A DNA stretch of 64,000 bases from Punica granatum (GCF_007655135.1 NC_045134.1:3802982-3866981); one strand, 5' to 3'; counted from the stretch's first letter, positions 1 through 12,319 are shown. Notes: generated by a model from the sequence alone, not told the origin. Made by a program: numbers and translations.

Positions 1-368
1 CGGTATATATATATATAGATACCAACTATAATAATAATTATATACAATACAATAACTAAATTTAAGTTTTACTAACAAATACACACAACTCTTCCCACTA
101 TTTCTCTAATATTCAATATCATATAAACATCAAATATTCATTCACTAGCATTCCATAAAACTTCACAACACAATCACCTGACATATCAAACTCTATCAAC
201 ATCACGGCTTTCCCAAAACATCTTTAAACAATCTCAACAATTATCACATCTTCAACAATCTCAACAATCACCACATCTCCAGCAAACATATCAGACAAAT
301 AATATACAACACAATCAGTCAATATAACCATAGAATCTCATTTCCTAGCGACAAGTCAGGACGTTCAG
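1..368. other. AT-rich intergenic sequence, no gene seen
   Basis: Low-complexity AT-rich DNA with loosely repeated CA/TC-rich words (for example repeats around 'caacaatctcaac' near 230-270). No open frame with family resemblance was seen. Confidence 0.5.
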
Positions 369-600
369 GCCCTTTTTTCTATTCCGCAGGGTCCAGCGGC
401 CATTCGTGCCTCACTTTCTATTCTGCTGAGTCTAGTAGCCATTCGTGCCCCGCTTTCTATTCCGCCGAGTCCAGCGGCCATTTGTGCCCCACTTTTTATT
501 CTGCTGGTTCCAGCGGCCGTTAAGGCCCCATTTTCTATCCCGCCAAGTCCAGCGGCCATTCGTGCCCCATTTTCTATTCTGCCGGGTCCAGCAGCCCCAA
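369..600. repeat. 39-bp minisatellite, about six units
   Basis: Units of 39 bases follow one another, each containing the words 'ccattcgtgcc', 'ttctatt' and 'gtccagcg'. Because 39 is a multiple of three, the minus strand reads as a repeating 13-residue peptide (pattern IENGARMAAG...), which explains an 87-codon open frame at 365-628. It is much more GC-rich than its AT-rich surroundings. I see no start context, splice sites or protein family, so I treat the open frame as a by-product of the repeat. Confidence 0.85.
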
Positions 601-1681
601 GGCTATAGTTAAACAACAATGCGAGCATAATCCATCACAACCACGCCATCTCACCTCATATATCATCATATACAAACACAATCTCAATCACATTACAATG
701 ACAACATGTTATCATCACATATCTCATACACAATTAGCATACACAACCACACTGCATATCTCAAATCAAAATAGAACATAAAAGACAATACCTCTCAAAT
801 CATTTCACACAACATAGCAAGATCGATTCCTTAATCTAACTATCACTATATTCTTCTTAAATAATTTATATAACTATAATATATCATTTTACAAGGGAAT
901 AGAGTACTCACATAACATATATATATATATATATCATTTCACAATAGAATGAAGTACTCACCAAACACCCAAAATGGTTAATCAAACTTGACCTTCAGAA
1001 TGCACAATATCGGTATCCTTAGCCCCTATCAATCATAAGCATAGTCTAGAAAATAACTTATATCTAATAAATCATTCTCTCCACTGGTCCTCATGCCAAA
1101 TTACACCACAGTGGCTTTAAAGGATCGAATAAATCTAAAATAGAATGCACTAATAGCATCAGCCGTTACATTTCCCATATACAGAATCCTCCTCTTAGAA
1201 ATTTTCTATCCTAGCATATTTCATAAGTTACAGATTATCAACCTTAAATACCTTATATAACTAGGTACTATCTTAGAATATTGATAACCAAAACTAGGTA
1301 CAATGGGTTTAGTGACCACATCCAAATACATAGAAAAAAACAATAGCAGATCATCCTCTACCAGCCTCACCAACTCCTAGATATCTAGCTCTTCGCACTT
1401 CCATTACTCCATCTCACAATTCAGTAAAGCACATACGAACAACTTTAATGGAAAATCAACTCTCAGTACAACTACTAAATCAACCAGAACTGGGTAAATA
1501 TAAGTATATTCCAGCACCATTAACTTATCCTAACTTAGTTCACTGAACATTTAAATGAGCTAGTCTAAGCTAATCCATCGATTTCTCTAATTTATTCATC
1601 CAACTAATACGTTATTTCATATTCCATAGTAAAGGCATAATCAAATAAATGAAGCTCAATCAAGAAGAATGTTATAACTCA

Positions 1682-1682
<1 letters not shown>
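601..1682. other. AT-rich intergenic sequence
   Basis: No gene found. There is a short (TA)n run near 918-935 and a duplicated phrase ('tcatttcacaa-agaat-gagtactcac') near 885-962, which suggests local slippage or an old repeat. Nothing else was recognised. Confidence 0.4.

Positions 1683-1719
<37 letters not shown>
1683..1719. repeat. Homopolymer run of 37 C
   Basis: An uninterrupted run of 37 cytosines, an extreme length for an AT-rich plant intergenic region. It can form C-rich or G-quadruplex-type structure. Its exact length in an assembly is unreliable, and it may mark a join or a polishing limit. Confidence 0.9.
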
Positions 1720-1724
<5 letters not shown>

Positions 1725-1949
1725 CTTCCTACCTCGAGCCCGTTACACTCTTCACTTGCCTTGGTCTATTCACCTCTCTTTATCAAAGAAATATGAACTA
1801 GATTCAGCTAAACCGACCACTTAAAAGCAAACCGATATATATCATGATATAAATAAATACTTCACTCCATGTGTGAATATATGCAATCAACATCACTTGT
1901 TAACACCGCATTTGACTCAACTAAGCAAGATTTAATCAACCAAAAATTT

Positions 1950-3029
1950 AAAATATTAGTCCAAACATTCGAAAAATAACATCTCTAACTTGAGAAGACA
2001 GAAATCGACTTAATAAACACCAAAATCAGATATGACCAGCAAGAAAAATCGAGCTTAAAGAATATGAAAGTGGTCAGTTTTGGACTCAAGGGAAGAAAAT
2101 TCGATAAACCCACACATTAGGAAAATATGACAGTTAATATCGCTATTTCGGAAAAATCCCGAAAAATTATCTAAAATAGTATATTCAAACACGTATTTGT
2201 ACGAACAAAAATCGCTACAATCTGATGTCTGAGCGAGCCTGACGAGCCTCCCGAAGTTGCTGGTGCGGGCTGTTACAGAACAGACCCGAGCTGTGCGATG
2301 GCCCAACTTCAGAAGTTCGGTTCTCTCTCTATATAACTCCGAATACCACAATCTTGGAGTCTCTGGAAAGCTCACAGTGTGGGCTATATTTTAGAAACAA
2401 ACGGCATGTCAAAACATGAAGAAATCAGATCAAAAATGCAGGTAGAAATTGACGTTTCATTATGATTTTCAGAAATTGAAATCGCGATAACTTTCAAACC
2501 GTGTAACGAAATCCAATTCCATAAAAAGCCACACCATTCGAATGATCAGAGGAGCCTAGCCATATCAAATTTTCGAACTAATAACATCTACACACCAGGC
2601 TGCCATTAATGAACCTCAACTGAGCTTTCTTCCCCAACCGACAAAACGAATAGGAAATTCACACCACATACCTGAAATTGGTCGACAATCGAACCACAAA
2701 GCAAAGTCCAGCTCTTCCTTGTCATCTCGACACCTCTCTCTCTCCCTCTCTCTCTCTCTCTATCCCGTGCTCTGTTTCTTCTTCCTCTCGATTTTTCCTA
2801 GCAAAACAGGACAAAGAAAGAAAAAGAGAGAACAAAAGAAATGAAAAGAATGAGGCGGTGGAATGGGCAGTCACGTGGAGCCCATGCTTCTATCCCCTTT
2901 TCTTTTTCTTTTTTTTTTTTTCCTCCAGCCACATGTGATCACATAAAAGTATATAATAAATATATATGTATATAAGCATATGTAAGTATATGTATAGATA
3001 TGCATGTTTGAAAAATGCCGGGTTTTACA
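1950..3029 (-). mobile_element. Probable LTR-retrotransposon terminal repeat remnant
   Basis: Read on the minus strand, position 3029 starts TGTAAAACCCGGC, a typical plant Ty3-type LTR start. It is preceded by a purine-rich stretch resembling a polypurine tract (minus GGAGTGGGGTG, about 3031-3043). Further in, a block at about 2240-2560 is moderately GC-rich with LTR-like character. No gag or pol coding sequence and no second LTR was found, and the low-coordinate boundary is a guess. A (CT)n run (about 2735-2762) and a T run (about 2903-2921) lie inside. Confidence 0.35.
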
Positions 3030-3044
3030 CAACACCCCACTCCA

Positions 3045-4660
3045 AATACCACATTCCAATGGAGCCCGTCCCTCCATATTTCTGAAATGTGCAGATTACA
3101 AAGCAACCACTGCTGCAATGGCAAAGAGAAGAACAAAACCCTACTCTTACTCTTAGTTTATATATAATATATAATTTACAAGTAAAAGAGAAGAGTTGAA
3201 AGATAATCTTGTCCATTTATATTATTCTTCCCCCCTCTCTTCGTTAGCCTCTCCTCATATTACTCTCTTCTCTCAACCTTTCAATTCCGAGAACGTCTTA
3301 TATGTAATGATTATATCACATGACATTGTCACAAGTTAATACAATTTCCCAATTCCTCTTGATTATTAATATTATCACCAAAATAATTACTGTTGACAAA
3401 ATGAATATTTTTATGTGTCTGATAACACGGTACCACATGATATATGTGTTATACACAATACCTTCTCAATCCCACTTTTTATCCAATTATTTTTGTTTAC
3501 TTTTCAATTTTTATTTCCAATTTTCACATTTTATTCTTTTTACCATTAATTCGGTTCTAAGTCTTCCAAAGCGTACCGAAAAAAATCCTTACAATTGGGG
3601 AGATACGTGCAGGTAGAGTCTAGTATCATTTTAGTACAAAGATTCTCTTAGAAGGGTGATAATAGGGAAGATGCTTTCTTTTCTTTTGTGAGTAGTTCTT
3701 AATATTTTAAGAGAAGCATGCCTGATGCAATATTTCAAAACCATAATTTTGATTAAATTTTGCAATTTCAAACGTGATATTCTTTAGCGGGATAAAAAGT
3801 GCTTACGAAAACTATTATAGCTTATTTCCTATATCAAATATTAATTTTATTTTCAGCACTTTTAAAATATTATTTTCACACGTTAAATTGTTTTGAAATC
3901 AACATTTTATTTTTTAATAATTATATATTAATTACTTTTATTAGTACCAGACCAAGCCTAAAGATTCCGATTGTAAGATCAACAACAGGACGCCTACCGA
4001 AAACAAAAATCGACCACACGCCACCTTTTTGGCGACTTTCCAGTTGCTGCTATTGTTTGTCCCATTGTTAAATGAGTAACTTTATTTTATTTATAATTAT
4101 CCAAGCAAAAAAATTTTTTTAATTAGGTGTGCTTAAACCATTAATTAATTTTAAGATTCGATCTCCGAGGCCTGTCTTGGGCGATTAGCTTTTATAATTT
4201 CTACCTTTCTTTCCCTGGTGATATTTTGTTGGATTCATTAATTGTGTAGATCATGAGAAAATTAATTATTTATTGGCACACACTCTCATTAGAGTTTCAA
4301 GATCTGATTCTCATGGTGAGCCTACCAATTCCTCTTCTTCTTCTTTTTTTACCACATGATACCTCTTTATTAACTGTTAGTATTTTTATGTCACATGTTT
4401 TAAATTTATGGCTCTCCTTTATTACCATAAAATTGTAAAAATATTTTTCATGATACTATAATATTTAAGTTCTACGTACCAAAAAATATAATAAGATAAG
4501 TACAGGGAATTTATTGTATCAAGTAATAATCCATTTTCCTATGATCCCATTGGATCAGATGACCGCTCAATCCTTTTTCTTTTTTTTTTCCTTGTATCAA
4601 GTTATAATTTTGTAGCCGATCGAATTGGACACGCACATGCGGCACTTTAAAATGGGAACC
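3045..4660. other. AT-rich intergenic sequence
   Basis: No gene supported. The short open frames here translate to low-complexity I/L/F/Y-rich peptides typical of AT-rich noncoding DNA. Confidence 0.45.
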
Positions 4661-4664
4661 CATG

Positions 4665-5160
4665 TTATGATGATATATTGTAACGAATAGTATATGTTGG
4701 TGAAGTATTGCATTAAGTCCGGATGAGCGTGGAAGAAATCAGAAATATTAAATGAGAGAGATATTATTATATCTCTAACGAATATTAGGATATATTTTAT
4801 ATAAAGGGGTCTTTTACTAGTTGAGAGCGTGCTGCCGTGGAGCCCTGTGTTCCTTGGGGGGCAGTTGAGAGAATTTTAAATCACAAAACAATGATATGTG
4901 ATCTTCTTTGTAAGTTTTTGGATTATCTTCTTGTTTATAGGTTTTAGAACGAGAAAGTGGAGAGAATTGATAGAGATTTTTCTTTTAACAAAAAAGGTTA
5001 AGACTTTTTCTGGTGTGCGGTTTGTATTGGGGTTGGGATTGAGTAGCACATCCGAGGTTTGCAATATTAAACTTATTGTCTAATAAATTCTTCGTTCTCT
5101 GTCCGTGGATATTTGCCTTAGTCTAAGAATTTCACCAACGTATTAGGTGTTTCAATTATT
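4665..5160 (+). mobile_element. Possible solo LTR or TRIM of Ty1/copia type
   Basis: The order of signals resembles a copia-type LTR: a TATA-like 'tatataaagggg' near 4797, then a transcribed-looking GT-rich part, then 'ttctctgtccgtggatatt' near 5094 followed by 'gaatttcacca'. No flanking primer-binding site or internal domain was seen and the ends are not defined. An unannotated noncoding stretch is the alternative. Confidence 0.3.
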
Positions 5161-5164
5161 TTCT

Positions 5165-7200
5165 TCATTGTTTATCTCATATTTAATTTTAAGCGTTTTT
5201 CAGATTAGAGAAATAAAAAAGATCGTATGCCCTTGAATTTTCTAGCAATCCCAAATAGAAAATTACTTTCTCAGATGAATTCAATTTATATGACAGTGGA
5301 CCTAACACACAAGAAAAATAAATTTATAAATAAATAACGTTACATGTGTTCCACTTCCACACAACCTTGTATTTTAGTAATTGGAAGATTATTCGTCGAC
5401 AGAAAATTTATAACCACCATATATTTTTGTAGACATCTCGCCCACCGAAATCGCATCTGGTTTCACGGCTGACAGAAGCACAATCAATTGTTCATCTCAA
5501 GGAAAAGTCAACAGCAATAAAATCTAAAGGCCAGGTCATATCTTAACCACTCATTTTATTTGATTTCTTCTGTCAAAAAAATAGATTTTATATGTAATCA
5601 TTCAAGGAAATCATAAATAATAAATTATGTTTGTTTCTGTGACGGCGGGATAGATTTGGAATAAGATGTAAATCATAAGCTTTTTTGAGTAATTTTTAAA
5701 GTATGGAATATATTTCAGAAAATGATAAAACAATGGGATATATGACGTAATAATCCCTAATAATTATAGATTTTTTTTATATTAGGTCAACTTTTCATGA
5801 AACTTTTAGATTATTATGATACAAATTGAAATTCAAAGAAATAATACGCAGTTAATTTTTAGGTTTTAAATCCTTTTTCCGTTTTTTAATTTATATAAAT
5901 CTCGATTATATGTTTGTATATAACAACCACTTCATTATTTCAAGATTTATCTTTATGATAATAAGCAGCAAAAATAATATATAATAGAAAATTATTATTG
6001 TAATTATTCTAATTGTTTTACAATGCATACTTATTTTTACTTAAATTTAAATGCATACTTATTTATTACTTTCTAATTTTCTTGATAAGGTTCACAAGAT
6101 AGAACATAATTTATCAATTTTGTCTTGATAGATGATAATTCATCTAATCTTTAGACTTTAGGAAATTATTTATATAAAAATCAATATTAATTATTTTCTA
6201 TTTTTGGAGAAAAGTTTTACTTTTTTATTAGTGTATTATACATCTATATATATTTACTTCAACATCATTATCCAAAAACTAGTTATAAGACTTTTCCTCC
6301 TAAAATTTCATTTATATAATACATATATATTATAAATTTAACTCTCTTAGCTTATAATTATATAATACTTTTTAATGGCTATTATAAACTTTATCTGGAA
6401 ATTTTCTTATGATAACCAAATAGGAATATGTTAATAATTTAAAATGTAGAATATAAATATATGTATGCAAATTTTCACTATTCATTATTTGATCTAATAA
6501 ATATGTCAATGAATGTAACTCCTTTACCTCTTATGATTTTACATTTTATAATTTATGCCTATACATATCATTGAATGAAATCAATAATTTTCTCACCAGG
6601 ATTAAATTTACTTCTCCAAATTTAATTATCTTAGATAACCATCTCTAATTACTTCGGTTTCCTAAAACAATTATTCTATTGGGTGGACAAAACAATTATC
6701 TTAAATTACTTAATTTGTTGCTACCGCAACATAGAATCAAAACGAGAGATTTCATGGATAAGTTTTAGTTATGATATGATTGTAGAGAAAATAATTAATT
6801 TTCCCCGACTATAGATGTATGTTAGATAATTCTCTTTTCCAATTACTTATTACTTTCCTAAAATAATTGTCTAAGATTACGCGTCTTTTTATATTTGAAA
6901 ATCGACACATTACGTTTCTTGGCTTAAAAATTATTTTCTCATTTCAAATGGTATAATTTCAACCGTGGATGGAACCACAGTATCTTGAGAGTGGCACTTG
7001 CCCCCTTGAAATTTGTGGCTCATATAATTTTTTCCATAAATTGCATTTTTTAAAAGATTTTACCCCATAAATTACATTTTTTTTAATATTTTGCCCCCGC
7101 TGAAAAAACACATATGCATTAAAGATATCCTTTGTCCCTGCTAAAAGAAAATCTTGGCTCCGTCCCTGATTTCAACTATTTTACATTTCTAAGATATTAA
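5165..7200. other. AT-rich intergenic sequence
   Basis: Very AT-rich. No coding signal. Around 7000-7170 there are phrases common in decayed plant transposons ('ggctccgtccctg' near 7156), but no element could be delimited. Confidence 0.4.
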
Positions 7201-7204
7201 TCTT

Positions 7205-7400
7205 AAATTGTGTGATTTTGGTTTAGGACAAGAAAATCCCACTTAGGATACGAAAATCCCGGTTTTGGATTAAAGTTCAGTAATCCTCCAAAAAACTCAT
7301 TTAATTTTCAAGTGAAATAATTTCTAAATACATAAAATTTTTTGAGAAATTCATAATATAAAATATTCACAATGCGCGGGTTCTCATTTAGTCACACTGA
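7205..7400 (-). repeat. Dispersed repeat, copy 1 (inverted relative to 37660-37840)
   Basis: The reverse complement of this segment (starting 'gagaacccgcgcattg') matches about 37668-37840 in order, with shared phrases such as 'tagaaattatt', 'cttgaaaattaaatgagtt' and 'ggaggattactga'. Similar GC-poor families with an 'actagatgagaaccgcgc' edge occur widely in plant genomes and may be Helitron-related, but no hairpin or insertion site was proved. Confidence 0.5.
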
Positions 7401-7924
7401 TTAGATGCAAATAAAAATTTGTCTCTAAAGGCCTACGGTATAAAGATGGCAACACCGGGGTCAATTAGTTTATCTGGTCTCTAAAAGATTTTAGAGACAA
7501 ATAATTGATTTATAGAGCCATATAATTATGTTTCAATAACTCATTTGTGGTAGGAATTGGACATTTAAAACTTTCACGATGAGTATCATTTGGACATAGA
7601 TCTTAATTTAATCGAAAATAATGACATCTAAACTGTAATATACATTCCAAAAAGAAAAAAAAATCATGTCGCAATAATTTGATTATAGGATTTAATTTCA
7701 TGAATAGCTTAACCAGGATATAAGAGATAGGCTTACACAGTAGAAAATAGCTATGAATTGCTATAACTTTATTGCACTTAGTAGACAAAAAGGAGAAAAT
7801 TATATCCTTATGAAAATTGACTAGTGCACTTCATATATGCAAGTGCATTAGATGCACGAACATGCTGCACACTTGATTATTCGATACAGAAGGTGAAATA
7901 AGAAGTAAAGAATCAGCTGGATCT

Positions 7925-9091
7925 CTAGTTTATCCGGAACGTCAATCCAAATGGACTTAATGTCTCTTCCATGATGTTCTTGAGCCGTTCCGCCATGGAA
8001 GGACTGATATAATTAACCCAGTCCCCGACCTCGCCTTTCCTGAAATAGCTCTTGTCCTCAAAGCTGGAAATGGACCTACCTGTCTTGTTCACCTCCAACT
8101 CCTTCAAGCTACTAAGACTGCACATTTTCACTATCTCTTCGACAACTCCATTCCTCTCTTCCTCCTCTGAAAACGGAACCCCCATAAACTCTGAGATCCT
8201 CTTCAGGTTCCCAGCAGTGTCTTCTTTCAGGTCCTCGTACTTCAGAAACAACACCTTCTCGGGCCTCTCCTGGCTTGCCTTCCAGTACCCCAGCATGTGG
8301 TCCCAGAACGGACCGTACCCATCTATCCCTTGACAAAAGTTATCAAAGAACTCCTCCATGCTGGACCAGCCTCCTGCTCGGTCCCCTGCATCGACTTGGG
8401 CCACAAAGTGCCACAATGACACCACCACATCGAGGGGGTTGCGACAAATGTAAATCACCTGTGCAAATAAGTATACATTGAAAATTTTTTGAACTAGAAC
8501 TTTGTCAGTTTTCTTATTATAGCGAAAACTTCATTATTAAATTCGCCCTTTTAACATCAAGTCAGTCTACCCTCTTCTTCATCCATCTTTAAAATGGAAG
8601 TTTCAACTAAATTCAGCCGACATTACCTTGCAATGGGACCGGTGGATGGATTCCGGCAATGAATCGTATGGCACGTGGGTAGCAAAGAGACGCGGATTGG
8701 CAAAGCCGGTCAAGTCAGGAACCTGCCCTGCCGGCTGCCCCCTGTACTTCTGCTCCAAGAAATGGACAAGTGCATGGGGATTGGAGTAGAGTAAGGGGTG
8801 GTTGGCATTGGCCTCGGAGGGGTTGAACTGTGCCCGGTAGAGGGCAGAAAAGGCCAGGGATTTGAGCCAAGTGGTGCCTGACTTGGGCTTTGAGACTATT
8901 AGGACGTCGGAATCCCGTGCTAGGAAGTGGCGCTGGAACGAGATGACCCCCGGAAGAAATTTCGAGCTGTACCAGAAGTTCTGGTATAGGGTGAGGCCAG
9001 AGCTGTGCCACCCTTTCCGTTTAGGAAGAGAAGAGATTAGTTCTTCGATTTCTTGCTGATCATCGTATGAAGGTTCCGAGTTTTCGGCCAT
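7925..9091 (-). CDS. Cytosolic SOT-type sulfotransferase, two exons
   Basis: Transfers sulfate from PAPS to a small hydroxylated acceptor; plant SOT enzymes act in the cytosol. Exons 9091-8627 and 8458-7925 join across a 168-base GT-AG intron in phase 0, giving 332 residues, normal for the family. Visible motifs are the 5'-phosphosulfate loop PKSGTTWLK (69-77), the expected catalytic His in THVPY (139), the 3'-phosphate motif [12 protein letters not shown] (158-169) and the C-terminal RKGEVGDW (295-302). The intron falls just before VIYICRNP; the other full gene at 17367-18407 is intronless there. The ATG at 9091 is the first in frame and has no family sequence upstream. The substrate (flavonoid, brassinosteroid, hydroxyjasmonate or other) cannot be told from sequence. 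No disabling change was seen. Confidence 0.92.
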
Positions 9092-10270
9092 GGAGGGAAC
9101 TAGGAGATGATATTAATGGAGGTGGCGTGGTATGGATGGGTGCGAGTTTGGGGTGAGGTTGAGGTAGGATGTACATATAAGAAAGCACCGCGAGTACTGA
9201 ATATATGTATATGTATATGTGTATATATTCCATGAAAGGCAATGTATAAATTTATTGAGAGAGAATGGGATGTAATGCAATGCCATTATAATTAATCGTT
9301 CCTGAACGAAGCTGATAATTTTGATTTATTTCTTTTTTTCTCGTATCCATGTTTTCGATTATAATAAAGGCTCATTGAACAAGAATAGGAAAATCGAAAT
9401 AAAGAAGCAAGAATAAGTCCCAGTGGGACGAAGATGATTGATCAATACAGGACCTCGTGCAACAAACTTACAGCAAGCTGGACTCCAATCCTTTCCGATG
9501 GCCCATTTTCTACTTGCGGTGATATGCGCCAGAAAAGATACATGTTGTAACAGCGATATGGATAACGTTACCACAGTTATATTGAAACAATATAACCAAA
9601 GGTTATACCTGGACAACAGAAAAATTATAAAAATATATGTGTATAAATATATATATATATATATATATTAGCTAATTATCTTAAACTATTATCCAAGTAA
9701 AAACTCAGTTTTGTAACTATCACTTTTTTATAGGATATGGATGAAAAGTAAAAAACTATCTCCTTACTCTTAATTTAAATATAATATGCAATTTACAAAT
9801 AAAAAGAGGAGATGAAAGACAATTTTGTCCCATCTCGATTTGGATGGCAATGTAGAAATTATCGAGCAAATTGGCCCACATCAATAGTCCTAAACACTAG
9901 CAATTGTCGACTTGTTACATATCAAACTTAAATAGATAAATATATGCCCACTTGATTATTTATAATTAATCGCTTTTTGTCGATTAGTAGCAAATCCCTT
10001 TACTGATAGAACTCGAGAGATGGATGCATGATTCATTGCTTGGACAAACAAATAAGAAAATGAACAAAATTACGTTACCATTCGAGTTTCCTAGAGTTCA
10101 ATTTCTTCGCCATGGAAAGAAAATATGTAAAATCATCAAATTCTGAGTTAAAATCGATGAAATCCGTGAATAAGATGACACCTTCCACGAGTTATTGAAG
10201 AAAAATTTCTTTACTTCCGACAGTTATAAAACTTGAAATATTTTTAATTTTTAGTAGTCCATGTAGCTGA
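9092..10270. other. Upstream region of the sulfotransferase and AT-rich spacer
   Basis: The first 150 bases are the likely minus-strand leader and promoter; a TATA-like word (minus TTATATGT) lies about 80-90 bases before the ATG. A (TA)n tract lies at about 9646-9669. Nothing else was recognised. Confidence 0.4.
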
Positions 10271-10279
10271 TCTAAAAGT

Positions 10280-10390
10280 TTTTATACTATGAGAATTTTA
10301 TCCCTTAATGGGTCAACTCGACTCGAACTGAATTAATCATAACCCAACCGCTACCGAATATCAAGGTCCACCCACCTCGATCTCCTAGAT
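10280..10390 (+). mobile_element. 3' fragment of SINE family B
   Basis: Shares 'gagaattttatcccttaatgg', 'gactcgaactg' and 'attaatca' with the 3' halves of the fuller copies near 29150, 31490 and 37140. The tRNA-like 5' half is absent here. Confidence 0.5.
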
Positions 10391-10522
10391 CACATGAAGA
10401 TTATAGTTGTGCAAATTGACCCACATTAGTCGTCCTTCAGACTAGCAGTTGTCGATTAATAATCAAAGCTTAAACAGATAGAGAGACGTATGCCTGCTCT
10501 ATTATTTACTAATTAATTACAT

Positions 10523-10745
10523 ACAGATGGAGCATCCCGTGGTAATCCGGGGGTAGCAGGGGGTGGTTGGATCTTGCATGACTGTGATGGTAGGTGGATT
10601 GGGGGCTTTGCCCGTGTTATAGGACTCCGTAGCGGCGGAGCTTTGGGGGTGCTCTTAGGGTCCTAATACGCTTGGTCTTTTGGAGTTCGGGAGCTAGTAG
10701 TAGAAGTGGATTCTGGCATTTTAAGGCGACTCTCAATGGTTTCGG
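10523..10745 (+). pseudogene. LINE-type RNase H domain fragment, frameshifted
   Basis: One frame from 10523 reads TDGASRGNPGVAGGGW followed by ILHDCDGRWIGGFARVIG, the start of the RNase H-like domain common at the end of plant non-LTR retrotransposon polyproteins, with the first catalytic Asp in TDG. About 20 codons later the expected AELWG (catalytic Glu) appears only in another frame (gcg gag ctt tgg ggg, near 10634), and a stop follows in the first frame. The first frame then continues with a recognisable VEVDS containing the last catalytic Asp. It is therefore decayed by at least one indel plus a stop. No reverse transcriptase was seen nearby. Confidence 0.75.
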
Positions 10746-10929
10746 ATTTATGCACCTCCTATAGGGACTCTTGTAGACACTATTAGTGGAACTTTTTTAA
10801 CACGGGTTTCATATTTTCTCCAAACCAAGTGAATTCGTCTTCTTCTTTTTTTCCTTTTTAATTTGAGCGAGATGTGAAGCCGAAATTAAAATGAAAATAT
10901 AAATATAAGCTGAAATCTAAATTCACTAA

Positions 10930-11295
10930 TATTATTTGCGCTACAACAAAGTAATTTATTAGCAACTAATTAATGAAGTTTAGTCGCTAAAAAGTCCCTT
11001 TTAACAAATAAAATATTTTCCAATCATATATATTGCCATACCCTTTAATTATTGAGTTGTGGCAACTAATGTCTTTTTCAGTTGTTATAGGCTGTAGAAA
11101 TTACACTTTACCTCTTCGTAAAGTGAAAAATATAATTATTAAAGAATTCATTTAGCAACTAATAAGCTCTTTAGCAACTACAATTTCGGTTGTTAAAGAA
11201 CAAAATATTATTGCTAAAGTTTATTCTGATTAAAATAATTTAGTTGTATTTCAGTTGTAATAATTTAGTAGCTAATGAAATTGACAACTAAATAT
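10930..11295. mobile_element. CACTA-like element end with subterminal repeats
   Basis: Begins near 'gctacaacaaag', close to the CACTACAACAAA ends of plant CACTA transposons, and then carries many short repeats in both orientations (TTAGCAACTAA, GTTGCTAA, CAACTAAAT), as CACTA subterminal regions do. No transposase was seen, and neither end nor target duplication could be fixed. Confidence 0.45.
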
Positions 11296-11777
11296 ACGTA
11301 CTTATGGGAGAGACAATCGGCCATATTCACTCAATCGGCCATAATCTTCCCACACATTTCCTTCTCGATAAGTATGCCAAGTGGCAACTATCCAATCGCA
11401 AGACAGGAAAACCGGCAAATTTCCCCGTAAATGGAATACTTTGATATGTAATCTAAGGAAAAAGAAAAAACGAACTTCACTTGGAAATGGACCATAATTG
11501 TCTTTCTCTAATTTCTTTTCCCTTTTATATATCTTTTTCTCCATATCTAGGCCACGATTGTCCCTCTCCACTCATTTTATATTTGCATATTGGACGGGTC
11601 GTGAATCACGAGGGAAAGGAAAAGACAATTTTCGGTAGGAAAAAGGAAAAGGTAATTTGATGGAAAGAATATGCTGGATCCAATATCTAATTAAAGATCT
11701 AATTAATGATCATAGAGATCTAATATAAGTGGTAATTAAGAGATTTTAAATTTGATACTCTTTGTGAGACTACCCGT

Positions 11778-12317
11778 CAGTGTTATCAAAGCCGGACCGA
11801 ATGGTGTGGGTATGAATTCATGAGTTTATGGGTCCAACCGGGGGTTAGATGGTCGTACTACACGTTTAATTGAAATAAAATAAATATTCATATTATTAAA
11901 AAAAATTATGATAATTAAATAGAAGTACGATGATTTCAAAGAAATATAAAAATAAGAAAATGTCCATATTTAATATTTCTTATTTCAAAATAAATATTGA
12001 ATTTAGTAAGTACTTAAAAGTATGATTAAAAGAACAAGAAATTAGTGGTGGCTTGATTGGTACTATGCGAGTATGGAAAGCAAGAAGTCATAGATTCAAA
12101 TCCTTATACAACCTAATATTTTTACACTAAAAGAACTAAATAGGAAACTCATAGAATCGGCCGGTTCAATGGAATTTTGCACAAAAATTGTCCGGTTCAA
12201 TGGGTTTGACGGTTTAACTCTACCATTTAGGGTTTTAGGCAAACCGGACAGGACATGGTGCCGGTTTCCGGTCCGACAGGTCGAACTGGCCAATCCAGTC
12301 CGGTTCTAATAACAATG
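11778..12317. mobile_element. hAT-like nonautonomous element (MITE)
   Basis: The left end reads CAGTGTTATCAAAGCCGGAC and the right end, reverse-complemented, reads CATTGTTATTAGAACCGGAC, an imperfect terminal inverted repeat continuing with GACCGGTT-type motifs. Possible 8-bp target copies are ctacccgt (11770-11777) and ctatttgt (12318-12325), which differ only by C/T changes, so the duplication is plausible but not secure. No coding capacity. A SINE-like segment lies inside. Confidence 0.5.
12036..12127 (+). mobile_element. Short tRNA-derived SINE-like insertion
   Basis: Contains an A-box-like 'gtggcttgattgg' and a B-box-like 'gattcaaatcc' about 45 bases later, the internal RNA polymerase III promoter layout. 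It is flanked by a 9-bp direct repeat TAAAAGAAC (12027-12035 and 12128-12136). No tRNA cloverleaf is complete, so it is not a functional tRNA gene. It sits within the hAT-like element and so inserted later. Confidence 0.4.
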
Positions 12318-12319
12318 CT

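Noticed and set aside
369..600. CRISPR array
   Set aside because: Units are contiguous with no unique spacers, and this is plant nuclear DNA.
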